64,000 nucleotides of DNA from JACDCA01 sp963810305 (GTDB taxonomy: Bacteria; Acidobacteriota; Vicinamibacteria; Vicinamibacterales; 2-12-FULL-66-21). The translations under genes were made by a program, and so were the position numbers. The stretch is taken from contig CAWEMY010000018.1 of NCBI GenBank assembly GCA_963810305.1, positions 62,001 to 126,000 on the forward strand. Reading direction: 5' to 3'. Shown piece after piece: positions 36,625 through 46,688 of the stretch. The notes below the pieces were generated by a model. The model was given only the letters and a program-made list of their open reading frames with translations, was not told the origin of the DNA and did not search any database. Every line of letters begins with the position of its first letter. Position 1 is the first letter of the stretch.

Positions 36625-36687
36625 CGCGGGATGCGGGATGCGGAGATGCGGAATGTCGATGCGGTAGAGGCCGGCTTCAGCCGGCCT
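36625..36687. repeat. GCGGGAT tandem array followed by a REP-2 copy
   Basis: Directly after the TAG at 36619-36621: units GCGGGAT, GCGGGAT, GCGGAGAT, GCGGAAT, GTCGAT (36625-36660). Then GTAG (36664-36667) and the palindrome AGGCCGGCTTCAGCCGGCCT (36668-36687), 10 bases before the DUF885 start codon. Confidence 0.8.
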
Positions 36688-36697
36688 GAGGCGCGCG

Positions 36698-38312
36698 GTG
36701 CGTCAGCTATCCTTTAGCATCGTCGCGATTGTCCTTTCCATTGCGTTAGCGCCGGTTGCTCGTGAGCAGCCGGCGTCCTATCAAGACCTCCTGGCGCTGT
36801 TCAAGGAGTGGCGCACATTCCAGTCACCCCGGCTGATCCAGGGAGTTCCCGACTACAGCGTCGCGGCAATGGCAGCGCAGCACAGGGCGCTCGCGTCCTT
36901 CAAGCGCCGCCTGGAGGCGATCGATCCCGCGCGGTGGCCCATCCCGCAGCAAGTCGACTGGCACATCGTGCGCGCCGAGATGAATGGCCTGGACTTCGAC
37001 CATCGCGTCCTGCGCCCCTGGGCGAACAATCCGGCGTTCTACGTCACCGTCTTTCCCAGCCGAAGTGATCAGCCCGCCCGCGAAGGCCACAACGCGCTCG
37101 GCGCGGTCGAAATCTGGAGCTATACGCTTTCCGCTGTCCACGGCGGATGCGGAGCGAATGGCAGCCGGCGTCCGGGCGATCCCCGGGCTCCTCGAGCAGG
37201 CGAAGAAAAACCTCGTCGGCACTGGCAGGGATCTCTGGGAGTTCGGCACCGGCAGCATCCGACGGCAAAGCAACGACCTCGAGCGGCTGGCATCGCGCGT
37301 CGGGACCACGGCGGGATCGTTGCCGGAAGACATCGCACGGGCAAAGCAGGCGACCGATGCGTTCGCGGCGTGGCTCGGGTCGGAGGTTCGTTCGAAGAAC
37401 GGACGCTCCGGCATCGGCGTTCAGAATTACGACTGGTACCTGAAGAACGTCCAGCTCGTGCCGTACACCTGGCGGGAGGTGGCAACGCTGATGGAGCGCG
37501 AGCTCGGGCGGGCGCATGCGTTCCTCGCCCTCGAGGAGAAGCGGAACGCCGCGCTGCCCCAACAGGCGCCGATCGCGAGCGCCGAGGAGCACGCCAGCCG
37601 TTTCGACCGTGCGATCAGCGAGTACATGGCGTACCTTCGCGATCACGACATCCTCACCGTCAAACCGTGGATGGAACCCGCGCTGCGTGCGCAGGTCGGG
37701 CGCTTCAATCCAGGCCCGCGGGAGTTCTTCTCCGAGATCGATTACCGCGACCCGGAGATCATGCGCACGCACGGCTATCACTGGTTCGATCTCGCTCGGA
37801 TGGCCAACGAGCCGCATCCGAGCCCCATCCGCCGCGGGCCACTCCTCTACAACATCTTCATCACGAAGACGGAAGGACACGCGACCGGCTGGGAAGAGAT
37901 GATGCTGCAGGCCGGCATGTTCGACGCGCGGCCGCGCTCACGCGAACTGATCTACATCCTGCTCGCGCAGCGCGCGGCGCGCGCGCTCGGCGATCTGCGA
38001 ATGCACGCCAACGAATGGACGCTGGAAGAGGCGGCGAAAAACACGTCCGCCAACACGCCGCGCGGCTGGCTGCGGCTGGAGGCGAATCTCGTCCGCGCCG
38101 AACAGCACCTGTACCTTCAGCAGCCCGCGTACGGCACCAGCTATCTGGTCGGCAAGATGCAGATCGAGCAGATGATGGCCGCCCGACGCCGTCAGCTCGG
38201 CGACCAGTTCACCATCAGGCGATTCATGGACGAATTCGACGCAGCCGGATTGATCCCGGCGTCGCTCGTCCACTGGGAGCTGACCGGAGAAAAACCCGCG
38301 TTCCTTCGGTAG
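36698..38312 (+). CDS. Secreted DUF885-family protein (frameshifted)
   Basis: ~538 aa when joined, with GTG start at 36698 and a signal peptide (LSFSIVAIVLSIALAPVA). The frame shifts near 37128-37140 (IWSYTL to PLSTADAERMAAG). Visible DUF885-like features are TEGHATGWEEMMLQAG (the HxxxWxE-like block), YILLAQRAARALGDLRMH, and the C-terminal pattern ending GDQFTIRRFMDEFDAAGLIP. DUF885 proteins are thought to be metal-dependent hydrolases with an M32-like helical fold, but no reaction is established here. The REP-2 copy sits where the ribosome site would be. Confidence 0.75.
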
Positions 38313-38323
38313 CGCAAGTACCC

Positions 38324-38355
38324 TACGCACCGCGCACTACGCACCACGCGCTACG
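38324..38355. repeat. CTACGCA-type tandem array
   Basis: Units CTACGCA, CCGCGCA, CTACGCA, CCACGCG, CTACG, starting ~12 bases after the DUF885 stop and running into the final codons of the convergent pssA gene. Confidence 0.65.
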
Positions 38356-38962
38356 GTTTCGGCACCTTGACGGTGCTGATCATCAGACTGCCGCTCGCGA
38401 AGAACAGCAGCGAGAACGGGTGGAACCCCTTGCCGAGGATCACGTGGTGCCCGCCCCAGAAGTGCGGCCCGGTGAATCCGAAGTGGAAGAGCGCAGCCAT
38501 CAGCATCACGAGCAGAATACTGGTCGGGATCGGCGTTCCTTCAAAGTAACGGACCTTTCCGGTCTCCGCGTCGGTCATCGCGGCAGCGGTCACGTTGAAC
38601 CGCGCGAGACGGCTGATGCCGCAGCAGACGAAATAGGTCAGGAAGATGACGTCCCAGAATCCGCGCAGCCCGAGCGTGTATCCGAGTACCGCCGGCGCGA
38701 CGCCAAACGACACGATGTCGGCCAGCGAATCGAGGTCGGCGCCAAGGCGGGACTGCCGCCGCAGGTCGAGCCGCGCCACGTATCCGTCAGCGGCATCGAG
38801 CACCAGCGCAAAGATCGGGAGTACGAACGCCGCCCAGATCTGGCGCGAGCGGTCCCCCTCGATGTAGCTGAGGCAGGCGAAGATCGATAGCGTTCCGCAA
38901 CTGGCGTTCGCCAGCGTCAACAGGTCGGCCGGCGTATACGACCGAAGCATCGATGCCCGCAT
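38351..38962 (-). CDS. pssA: CDP-diacylglycerol-serine O-phosphatidyltransferase
   Basis: Integral membrane enzyme making phosphatidylserine from CDP-diacylglycerol and serine, the precursor of phosphatidylethanolamine. ATG at 38962 (MRASMLRSYTPADLLT); an earlier start at 39031 is possible. The CDP-alcohol phosphotransferase motif DGYVARLDLRRQSRLGADLD, then SLAD, is intact, with six or so membrane segments. GYTLGLRGFWDV and GISRLARFNV match the PssA type (subclass II). No phosphatidylserine decarboxylase gene is adjacent. Confidence 0.9.
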   Translation of the reverse strand: MRASMLRSYTPADLLTLANASCGTLSIFACLSYIEGDRSRQIWAAFVLPIFALVLDAADGYVARLDLRRQSRLGADLDSLADIVSFGVAPAVLGYTLGLRGFWDVIFLTYFVCCGISRLARFNVTAAAMTDAETGKVRYFEGTPIPTSILLVMLMAALFHFGFTGPHFWGGHHVILGKGFHPFSLLFFASGSLMISTVKVPKP

Positions 38963-39032
38963 CTTCTTATCGCCGGGGCCCCCTGCACCCCGGCTGGCGG
39001 CATCCACTCGCTCTCTCCGTTCCGGCCGCATT

Positions 39033-39145
39033 ACTTCAGTAATCAGTATAGTCAGTAGTCAGTAATCAGTAATCAGTAACAGTACTGATTGACTGGTTAC
39101 TGCTTACTGCCTACTGCTTACTGCTTACTGCCTACTGATTACTGA
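39033..39145. repeat. Opposed AGTAATC and TACTGCT tandem arrays
   Basis: Left half (~39038-39088): AGTAATC/AGTCAGT units. Right half (~39094-39145): TACTGCT/TACTGCC/TACTGAT units. The halves are complementary, so the RNA can fold into a long imperfect hairpin. It fills the spacer between the ADOP permease stop and the pssA promoter region. Confidence 0.8.
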
Positions 39146-41522
39146 CTACTCGGCGCGCAGCGCATCCGCTGGTTCGATGCGGAGGGCACGGCGCGCCGGC
39201 ACCCAGGCGGCGAGGAGACCTGCGGTGATCATCAGGACGCCGAGGAGCGGCAGACCCCACGGTCCGCTGCTGTCTGGCAGGCGGAAGGCAAAGATGCCGC
39301 GCGCGGCGACCAACCCCTGACCGAGCGCGATGCCGGCGGCGGCGCCGAGCGCCGGCGGGAGCGCCGTCTTCCCCATCAGCGTGCGGAGAATCCCGGCAGG
39401 CGTCGCGCCGAGCGCGGTACGGATGCCGATTTCACGGGTGCGGCGGGTTACCGATAGCGACAGGATCGCGTAGGTGCCGATGACGGAGAGCAACAGCGCC
39501 ATGCCGCCGAGCGCGGCGAGGGCGGCGCCGATCCCCGCGAACACGGCGCGATCCTCCTTGCCGACCTCGTGAAGCGGACGCACCTCGCGGATCTGAATCG
39601 TGGGATCGACGGCCCCGAGCGCGCGGCGAAGCGGGCCGGCCAGGCGACGTGCGTCTCCGGTGGTGCGAAGCGCCACGTCAAAGACCTCTTCTGCCTGCAT
39701 CGGAACGTAATAACCCGCCGCCATCGTCTCGTCACCGGCACTCAGGCCAAGCTCCGGAACGACGCCGACGACTTCACGCCACGGTTCGGGCGCCGTTCCC
39801 TCTTCAGGCGTCAGCGCCCTGATTCGGCGGCCGATCGGGTTTCTGCCGGCGAAAAACTTCCGGACAAACGGTTCGTTGACAATGGCGACCGGCGCGGCGT
39901 TCTCGGAAAAATCAGCAGGGCCAAAAAGACGGCCGGCGCTCTCCTTTGCGCCCAGCGTCTCGAAGAACTTTGCCGCGAACCGATACCACCGGCGCCGGGC
40001 GAGCCGGCACCGGCGACTCACCGTCGACCTGTTGCAAGTCGGTCATCACCGCGGCCGGACTCAGGCCGGGGAGGGAACTGGCCGCGCCCGCAGCGATCAC
40101 CCCGGGAATAGCCGCCAGGGCGTCAGCCACCGCCGCGGGGGTCGAAGACTCGGTCCACACGCGCGCCGTGAGTACCTCGGACGGCGCCACCGGCAAGTTG
40201 GGGGTCATGTACCCCGAGACACCACGTGCCATCAGGAGCGCACCGTTCAGCAGGGCAATCGAAAGCGCGACTTGCACCGCGACCATGAAACCGCTCGCCC
40301 AGCCGAAAGCGCCGGACGTGCCTCGGGCGCCGGCTGCCAACGTTGCCGCCATGTCGCGGCTGGTCGCCTTGAGCGCCGGCACGACACCGCCCACCGCGGC
40401 GGTCAGCAGCGTGGCGCCGACGACGAAGAGGATGGTGCGCGGGCTCGCATTGAAGTCCACCCAGAAGGGCATGTCGGTCATCGTCGTTCGGAACCAGGCC
40501 AGAACCGCCTGCGACACCGTCAGGCCGATGACCGCAGCGACCACTCCGAGAAGAAGAACCTCGCAGAAGATCTGGCCCACCAGCCGGCTGCGCGTTGCGC
40601 CGAGCGCGGTGCTGACCGCGAGCTCCCGCGATCTCGCCAGCGTTCGTGCGAGCACGAGATTTGCGATGTTGGCGGCAATTACGAGCAGCACCAGGACGAG
40701 GGCGCCGACGAGTACACCGCTGAGAAGCTCGAGCCCGCGCGATAACGCGTCGGTGAACCGAAGGACGGCCAGGCGGAGTCGCGGCGCGGCTGGAGACGCT
40801 GCCTCGAATTGCTGCGAAAGAGCGGAGAGCTCGGCGCTGGCGGCGGCGACACCATCCGCGTGGCGCAGCACGCCGAAGGTAGACCGCCGCTCAGTACCGT
40901 CGTCGTGCAGCGGCAGCCAGATCTCGCCGGAATTGGGGAACTTGAAGTCGTCCGGCATGACGCCAACGATCATTCGTCTCACGCCGGACATTTCCACCGT
41001 GCTCCCCACCGCACGCGGATCACCGGAGAAGTGACGGCGCCAGAGACTTTCACGAAGGAGCGCGACAGGTGGAGCGCCGGGGACGCCGTCGGCCGCAGTC
41101 AACATCCGCCCGACGACGGGCGCGTGGGGGAATACCGCGATGGACGACGGTGTGACCAGCGCGCCGGGTACGGGAAGGATCTCACCCGACGGCAGCAGCA
41201 GATTGACTTCGTTGTCACGGAATGCGCCGAGATGTTCGAATGTCGAGGCGCGCTCCCTGAAGAATCTGAACCGTTCCGCCTCGACAGTGCTGCGCTGCGC
41301 CTCCGGTTCGGTATGTACCTCGACCAGGACGAACCGATCGCCGTTGGGATAGGGCAACTTGCTGAACAGGACCGAATCCAGCAGGGTAAAGCCGGTCGTC
41401 GCCATACCGATGCCCACCGCCAAGGCGAGCACGGTCGTAAGTGTGACAACGGGTTGCCGGCGAAGGAGGCGAACGGCCAGACGCAGCTCGGCCGCACTGA
41501 TCGAAAGACGCGGGAAAGGCAT
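39146..41522 (-). CDS. ADOP-type ABC permease (MacB/FtsX duplication, frameshifted)
   Basis: ~790 aa joined. Two copies of the MacB_PCD periplasmic plus FtsX membrane modules: first half VTLTTVLALAVGIGMATTGF...VLLVIAANIANLVLARTLARSRELAVSTALGATR; second half IGAALAALGGMALLLSVIGTYAIL...TRRTREIGIRTALGATPAGI and a final span AWVPARRALRIEPADALRAE. The frame changes near 40000-40015. This is the Acidobacterial Duplicated Orphan Permease family, with no ATPase next door. The N-terminal PadR-like domain found in some ADOPs is missing. Probably works in efflux or lipoprotein transport with a distant ATPase. Confidence 0.88.
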
Positions 41523-41607
41523 ACCTTCGTTATACGGCGTCGAGGCGGCTGCCGTTCGGTTTCAGCGCGCGGGAGTGCGATTCGAGAAACAGCTCTGAGG
41601 GGCTGGC

Positions 41608-42357
41608 CTAGGACGCAGCATTGAGCGCGTACCATACGCCGAAGAGCAGACTGGCCGCACCAAATGCCGGGACTGCGCGTTCGAGGCGCGGCGCAATCGG
41701 ACCCCGGACCAGGCCGTAGCCGACCACGGCAGAAACGACTGCCATCGACGCCGCCGTGGCCGCGGCAAACAACAGCAGGCCGGCGACCGGGTTGACTCGA
41801 TCCGCCGCCGAGGCCACGAGCAGGATCCCGACACCCGCCGACCCGCCGACTCCATGCATCAGTCCGATTGTGAATGCAGTCGCCGGCGTTCGGCCGATAC
41901 CGTCCACGTGACGATGTGAATGGGCGACCGGATGCCCGACGCGCGAGGCATGCTCGTGCACGTGAGGGTGCGTATGTTTCACGTCGCCGTGGCGATGCGG
42001 ATGCGCATGAAAGTAGCCGCGGCGCCATCGCAGTAAAAGGCGAATGGCGAGCACGGCGGTGACGACACCGATCAGGAACTCTGCGATGCGTCCAACGGCG
42101 TCCGGCAATTGCGCCCCGAAGAGCACGATCGGCACGCCGAACAGGAAGAGCGTCGTGGCATGCCCGAGGCCCCAGAAGAGCCCGAGCACACCGGCACGTC
42201 TGCCGCCACGCTTGTCGTCTGAGAGGATCAGCGTCGAAACCGCGGTGAGATGGTCGGGATCGGTGGCGTGGCGCGCGCCAAGAAGCAGCGCAACGACGAG
42301 CCCCAGGGTCAGCCCTTCACCACCGAGACCGAGTATCCAGCTGTCAAGAGAATGCAT
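41608..42357 (-). CDS. NicO/HoxN-like nickel or cobalt transporter
   Basis: ~249 aa from ATG 42357. Helix II carries GARHATDPDHLTAV, the HxxxxDH metal-selectivity motif of nickel/cobalt permeases. A cytoplasmic or periplasmic His-rich loop (HAHPHRHGDVKHTHPHVHEH) precedes the IGLMHGVGGSAG helix, the second family motif. About six membrane spans. No urease, hydrogenase or cobalamin gene is in the window, so the metal's destination is unknown. Confidence 0.83.
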   Translation of the reverse strand: MHSLDSWILGLGGEGLTLGLVVALLLGARHATDPDHLTAVSTLILSDDKRGGRRAGVLGLFWGLGHATTLFLFGVPIVLFGAQLPDAVGRIAEFLIGVVTAVLAIRLLLRWRRGYFHAHPHRHGDVKHTHPHVHEHASRVGHPVAHSHRHVDGIGRTPATAFTIGLMHGVGGSAGVGILLVASAADRVNPVAGLLLFAAATAASMAVVSAVVGYGLVRGPIAPRLERAVPAFGAASLLFGVWYALNAAS

Positions 42358-42432
42358 ACCTGGCAAAAGTCAGCGTAACGTACTCTTGGCACAAACCCGG
42401 TCGTTGCATAATCCGGGCGGGAGCACAAAAGC

Positions 42433-42873
42433 ATGATTCGCAGTCAGATTCTAGTCATCACATTGCTCGCCCCAATGCTGCTGACGGCTTCTTCAGCGGG
42501 AGCGCAAGGGAGCGAAGAGGCCGCCGTGCGGGCGGCTGTGAACCAGTACTTCCGCGGCCACTCAACCGCCAGCGGCGAAGAGATGAGAAAGGCATTCCTG
42601 CCCACGGCACACATCGAAGGGATGCGCGACGGGAAGTTCGTGTCGTGGACGATCGAGGAATACGCGTCACGCTTCACCGGCAAGCCGGCGGCTGACGAGG
42701 CCGCCCGCAAGCGGACGATCGACAGCGTCGACGTCTCCGGTACGGCGGCGATGGCTCGCGCGACGCTGGTGCACGGCGGCACGACGTTCGTCGATTATTT
42801 CGTGCTGCTGAAGGTCGACGGCGCGTGGAAGATCGCCAACAAGGTGTATACCTCGGCGCCGACCAGGAAGTAA
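42433..42873 (+). CDS. Secreted NTF2-like (putative lumazine-binding) protein
   Basis: 146 aa: signal peptide (to ~SSAGAQG), then an NTF2-like cone fold, with EEAAVRAAVNQYFRGHSTASGEEMRKAFLP and a C-terminal FVDYFVLLKVDGAWKIANKVY strand. This matches the putative lumazine-binding/DUF4440-like group, which usually binds small ligands or stands alone. Convergent with the glycosylase gene. Confidence 0.78.
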   Translation: MIRSQILVITLLAPMLLTASSAGAQGSEEAAVRAAVNQYFRGHSTASGEEMRKAFLPTAHIEGMRDGKFVSWTIEEYASRFTGKPAADEAARKRTIDSVDVSGTAAMARATLVHGGTTFVDYFVLLKVDGAWKIANKVYTSAPTRK

Positions 42874-42880
42874 CGGCGTC

Positions 42881-43996
42881 CTATCGGGCCGCTCCAGCGG
42901 GCTTCAGGAATACGCGCATACGATCGAGTTCGGCATCGAGTTCCTGCTGGAACATCCGTTCGCGCGGTGGTCCTCCGGAGACGTAGCCAACGTCTGCCTG
43001 CAGTGCGCCATGGGTCAGCGCCAGATTGGCCCATCCAATAACGCGGTCACGCCACAACAGCGGGAGCGCGTAGTAACCGAGCTTGCGCTTCGAAACAGGT
43101 GTGTAAGCCTCGAACCGATAGGCCCATCCCCATAGCAGCTCGAATTTGCGGCGGTCCCACACCACCGGATCGAAGGGGGCAAGCAGTCGCACCGTGTCCG
43201 GTGGCGCCCCCCTGGAGGGACGCTCGCCGGCGGGCCAGTACCAGTCGATCCCGTCGACCTGGGAGTGCGCGAGTCGCCGTCTGGCGCGATCGAGCGCCGC
43301 CTTCAGTTCCCTCCGCCACTGCGGTGCCGCGTAACGCAGGCGGCCAATGAGGTTCGACAGGCTGAGCGCGGGCAGCGGCGCATACTGCCGGACCGCGACG
43401 TCGACAAGAGCATCGACCCGGTCTCGCGGCGCAGGAGCACCCGTGACTGCCGCGTCTTCGCGAACCGCGTAGATCCGGATGCCCCGCTCCCGACGGGCGA
43501 TGCGCAGCAATCCTGTGTAGTGCATCTCTTCGAGCAGGCGCGTGGTCGCGCTCGAAGAACCGCCCCAGTAGTTAGTCACCGTGCCGTGCGCGAAGTAGCC
43601 GTCCACTTCCCGCGGATGCACTTCACCTCGCTCGCGAACATATGTCAGTACGCGCTCGGCACGCGTGCGCGGCGAGGTGGCGGGCGGCCGCCGCTTTGCG
43701 CGGGGGTGCATCAGCGCGTGCACCGCGCTCGACACAAAGCCATAGTTCACGAAGACGTCTTCTTCGATGCCGAGACTCGCGTATCGACGCTCCAGGTCTC
43801 CGGCGCGGTATCCGTTGACGCGGTGCCGCAGGATCAGATCCTGCGCTCTCGCCGGAGCGCGGATGGGATCAGCCTGCACGAAACCCAGTTTCTCGACCGC
43901 GCGTTTCAGCGTGACCGGCTCGAAGAGGCTGCGGGTCACGGCAAAGCGGCGGAGGTCGTCAACGGTCATGTCAGGTCGTCGAACGCTGTGATTCAC
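42881..43996 (-). CDS. AlkZ/YcaQ-like winged-helix DNA glycosylase
   Basis: 371 aa. The N-terminal helices contain KLGFVQADPIRAPARAQDLIL, matching the QxD catalytic block of the HTH_42 crosslink-repair glycosylases. Three winged-helix modules follow (VTNYWGGSSSATTRLLEEMHYTGLL is one), with the C-terminal LLAPFDPVVWDRRKFELLWGW...KRKLGYYALPLLW typical of the family. It unhooks alkylated bases or interstrand crosslinks (family inference). ATGA overlap with the ppc stop. Confidence 0.82.
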   Translation of the reverse strand: MNHSVRRPDMTVDDLRRFAVTRSLFEPVTLKRAVEKLGFVQADPIRAPARAQDLILRHRVNGYRAGDLERRYASLGIEEDVFVNYGFVSSAVHALMHPRAKRRPPATSPRTRAERVLTYVRERGEVHPREVDGYFAHGTVTNYWGGSSSATTRLLEEMHYTGLLRIARRERGIRIYAVREDAAVTGAPAPRDRVDALVDVAVRQYAPLPALSLSNLIGRLRYAAPQWRRELKAALDRARRRLAHSQVDGIDWYWPAGERPSRGAPPDTVRLLAPFDPVVWDRRKFELLWGWAYRFEAYTPVSKRKLGYYALPLLWRDRVIGWANLALTHGALQADVGYVSGGPPRERMFQQELDAELDRMRVFLKPAGAAR

Positions 43997-46635
43997 CCGG
44001 TGTTGCGCATCCCGGCGGCAACGCCGTTGATGGTGACGTGCAGCGCAGCGCCCACCTGGTCGTCGGGGTCGCGGCGGAACCGCCGCAATAACTCGATCTG
44101 CAGCAGATTGATGGGATCGACATAAGGGTTCCGCACGTCGATCGATCGTCTGAGGACCGCGTTGGACTCGATCAACTCGCGATGCCCGGTCACTGCCAGG
44201 ACGGCGTCGATCGCTCGCTCCAGACGCGCGCGGAGCTCACTGCCGATCGGCTGCAGCTGAGATGCGACCAGCCGCCGGTCGTATTCCCCGGCGATTCGCG
44301 CTTCGGCCTTGGCCAGAACCATCTCGGTCAGATCGATCACGGAGTGGAAGTGCGGCCACTCGCGGTACATCTCGCGAAGCCGTTCGATCTCGCCGCGCTC
44401 GATCGCGCTCGCGAGTGCGTCTTCGATCCCCAGCCAGGCGCCGAGCAACAGGCGGGTCTGCGTCCAGGCGAACTGCCACGGAATCGCCCGCAGGTTCGCC
44501 ACGTCCATCCCCGCCTTGCGACGCGCGGGTCGGCTGCCGATGTTCATTTCGGCCAGTTCCGACTCTGGCGTCGCCTGCCTGAAGTACTCCAGAAAATTCG
44601 GATTTTCGTGCACGATCCGTCGATACGCCTTGCCGGCATCGTCGCGCAGCCCTTCGATCAGCTGTCGCCAGTGCGGCCGCGGCGGCGACGGAGGAAGAAG
44701 CCACGCCTCGAGAGTCGCGGTGGTGTAGACGTCCATCGTGCGGGCGGCAATCTCCGGCAATCCGAAGAGTGCCTGCAGCATTTCTCCCTGCTCGGTCACA
44801 CGCAAGGTGCCGTCGATCGACCCTGGAGGCTGCGACATGATCGCCAGGTAGGTCGGCCCGCCGCCCCGTCCGACGCTGCCCCCGCGCCCGTGAAACAGCG
44901 TCAGCTCAACGCCGTGGCGGCGGCTGGTCGCAATTACCTCCTCTTGCGCGGTGTAAAGATCCCATGCCGCAGCAAACCGCCCGACGTCCTTTGCAGAATC
45001 CGAGTAGCCGATCATGACTTCCTGCCGGCCCGGGATGTGATCCCTGTACCAGCTGCTCTTGAATAGAGCGTCGAGGACGACGCCGGCATGCTCGAGATCG
45101 CGTGATGTCTCGAACAAAGGGACGACCCGCAGTGGCTCGCGAACTCCGGCCATCTGCTGCAGGAGCGCGACCGCAAGGACGTCTGACGCCTGGCTCGCCA
45201 TCGTGATGACGTAGGCGCCGAGGGAGCTCCGCGGAATGGCGGCAATGACGCGAAACGTATCGAGGACGTCTTGTACTTCCGGCGACGTCTCAAACGGCCG
45301 CAGCGTCAGTCGCGCAGTGCGAAGTTCGTTCTCCAGAAACTGCAGGCGGGCGGCTTCGTCCCACTCACCATAAGCTCCGAGACCGGCACTCGCGGTAATC
45401 GCTGAAATGGCCTCGGTGTGGCGCGAGGCCTCCTGCCGGATATCGAGACGCGCGAGCGTCATGCCGAAGGTAGCGAGCCGACGCATCACGTCGGCCAGCC
45501 GGCCGTCCGCCAGCTCTCCGTATCCGCTGCGTTCGAGCGAATCCGCGCAGAGTTGCAGCGGGGTCAGCAGGTCGGCGGCCTCGAGGACGATATCGTCCGG
45601 ACGTTCAGGATCGCTCTCCGCATCGAGGGCGACTTCGATCCAGGTCCGCGTCGTCCTGAGTCGGGCGCGAACGCCCCGCAGCAGCTCCCGGTAAGGCTCC
45701 GGGGCGTTGCCGGCGGCGGCGCTGAGTTCGGGAGTTGCCTTGACGATGGAGAGTTCGTCGCGCAGCGCCTTGATCTCACGCAGGTAGAGCGTCACGGCAA
45801 CCCAACGCGCCAGCAGGCAGGCACGGCGTGTGACGTCCGGAGTGACGCTCGGATTCCCATCGCGGTCGCCGCCGATCCAGGAGCCGAAGGTGAGCGGCGC
45901 CGCATCGATCGGCAGCCCACGGCCGGTCGCTTCACGCAGGGCCTGGTCGACGCCGCGCAGATAGCGCGGCACCGCGCTCCAGAGACTCTCTTCGAAGACG
46001 ATCAACCCGCTACGCACTTCGTCGAGCGGCGTCGGGCGCGCGTCACGAACGTCACTCGTCCCCCACGCGCTGAGGACTTCCCGCAGCAGCGTCCCTTCGA
46101 TCTCGTCGCGCTCGGGCGCCGTGAGGTCATCACGATCGCGCGTCGCCAGAGCGGCGGCGATTCTGTTGTACTTGTGAGCGAGCGTGCGGCGGGCGATTTC
46201 CGTCGGATGTGCCGTCAGGACCAGCTCGATCCGGAGCGTCTTTACAGCGTCGTAGAGCCGATCCGGCGAGACACCTGCGGCGAGCATGCGCTGAAAGACT
46301 TCCGCACACGAACCGCGCTGCGGCGGCGCATCGGGATCGTGTTGATACGCCCGGCGACGGCGGATCCGATGATGCTGCTCGGCGATGTTCGCCAGGTGCA
46401 GGAAGTGGGAGAACGCCCGCGCGACTGGCAGCGCGGCGCTCACCGGCATTCTCGAGAGCTCGTCCGCCAGCCTTTCGAAATCTCTCTCCGATCCGCTGCG
46501 GGCGCTCTTTGCCAGTGCCCGCACCCGCTCGACGGTGCCGAACAGCTCGTTCCCTTCGATCGCTCGCAGGGTGTGCCCGAGCAGATCGCCGAGCAACCGG
46601 ACGTCCTCACGAAGAGGTTTGTGCGGATCGTCCAT
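43993..46635 (-). CDS. ppc: Phosphoenolpyruvate carboxylase
   Basis: Fixes bicarbonate on PEP to give oxaloacetate, refilling the TCA cycle. 880 aa, the usual length. The catalytic His motif is VLTAHPTE (~140-147), with WIGGDRDGNP, the second signature SYSD-type MIGYSDSAKDVGRFAAAW, the glycine-rich FHGRGGSVGRGGGP and the invariant C-terminus ending NTG (GMRNTG). It is complete in one frame, unlike many neighbours. The glycosylase gene follows with an ATGA overlap, and a GCGGGAT tandem array lies directly upstream of the start. Confidence 0.97.
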   Translation of the reverse strand: MDDPHKPLREDVRLLGDLLGHTLRAIEGNELFGTVERVRALAKSARSGSERDFERLADELSRMPVSAALPVARAFSHFLHLANIAEQHHRIRRRRAYQHDPDAPPQRGSCAEVFQRMLAAGVSPDRLYDAVKTLRIELVLTAHPTEIARRTLAHKYNRIAAALATRDRDDLTAPERDEIEGTLLREVLSAWGTSDVRDARPTPLDEVRSGLIVFEESLWSAVPRYLRGVDQALREATGRGLPIDAAPLTFGSWIGGDRDGNPSVTPDVTRRACLLARWVAVTLYLREIKALRDELSIVKATPELSAAAGNAPEPYRELLRGVRARLRTTRTWIEVALDAESDPERPDDIVLEAADLLTPLQLCADSLERSGYGELADGRLADVMRRLATFGMTLARLDIRQEASRHTEAISAITASAGLGAYGEWDEAARLQFLENELRTARLTLRPFETSPEVQDVLDTFRVIAAIPRSSLGAYVITMASQASDVLAVALLQQMAGVREPLRVVPLFETSRDLEHAGVVLDALFKSSWYRDHIPGRQEVMIGYSDSAKDVGRFAAAWDLYTAQEEVIATSRRHGVELTLFHGRGGSVGRGGGPTYLAIMSQPPGSIDGTLRVTEQGEMLQALFGLPEIAARTMDVYTTATLEAWLLPPSPPRPHWRQLIEGLRDDAGKAYRRIVHENPNFLEYFRQATPESELAEMNIGSRPARRKAGMDVANLRAIPWQFAWTQTRLLLGAWLGIEDALASAIERGEIERLREMYREWPHFHSVIDLTEMVLAKAEARIAGEYDRRLVASQLQPIGSELRARLERAIDAVLAVTGHRELIESNAVLRRSIDVRNPYVDPINLLQIELLRRFRRDPDDQVGAALHVTINGVAAGMRNTG

Positions 46636-46636
46636 G

Positions 46637-46683
46637 CGGGGTGCGGGACGCGGAACGCGGGATGCGGAGTGCGGGATGCGCTA
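46637..46683. repeat. GCGGGAT-type tandem array upstream of ppc
   Basis: Seven units (GCGGGGT, GCGGGAC, GCGGAAC, GCGGGAT, GCGGAGT, GCGGGAT, GCGCTAT) occupy the whole 53-base spacer between the hydrolase stop and the ppc start. Same unit as at 36625. Confidence 0.8.
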
Positions 46684-46688
46684 TCCGG

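Noticed and set aside
40000..40015. Two separate ABC permease genes
   Set aside because: The fragments are the two halves of a standard ADOP permease and join with a single frame change.
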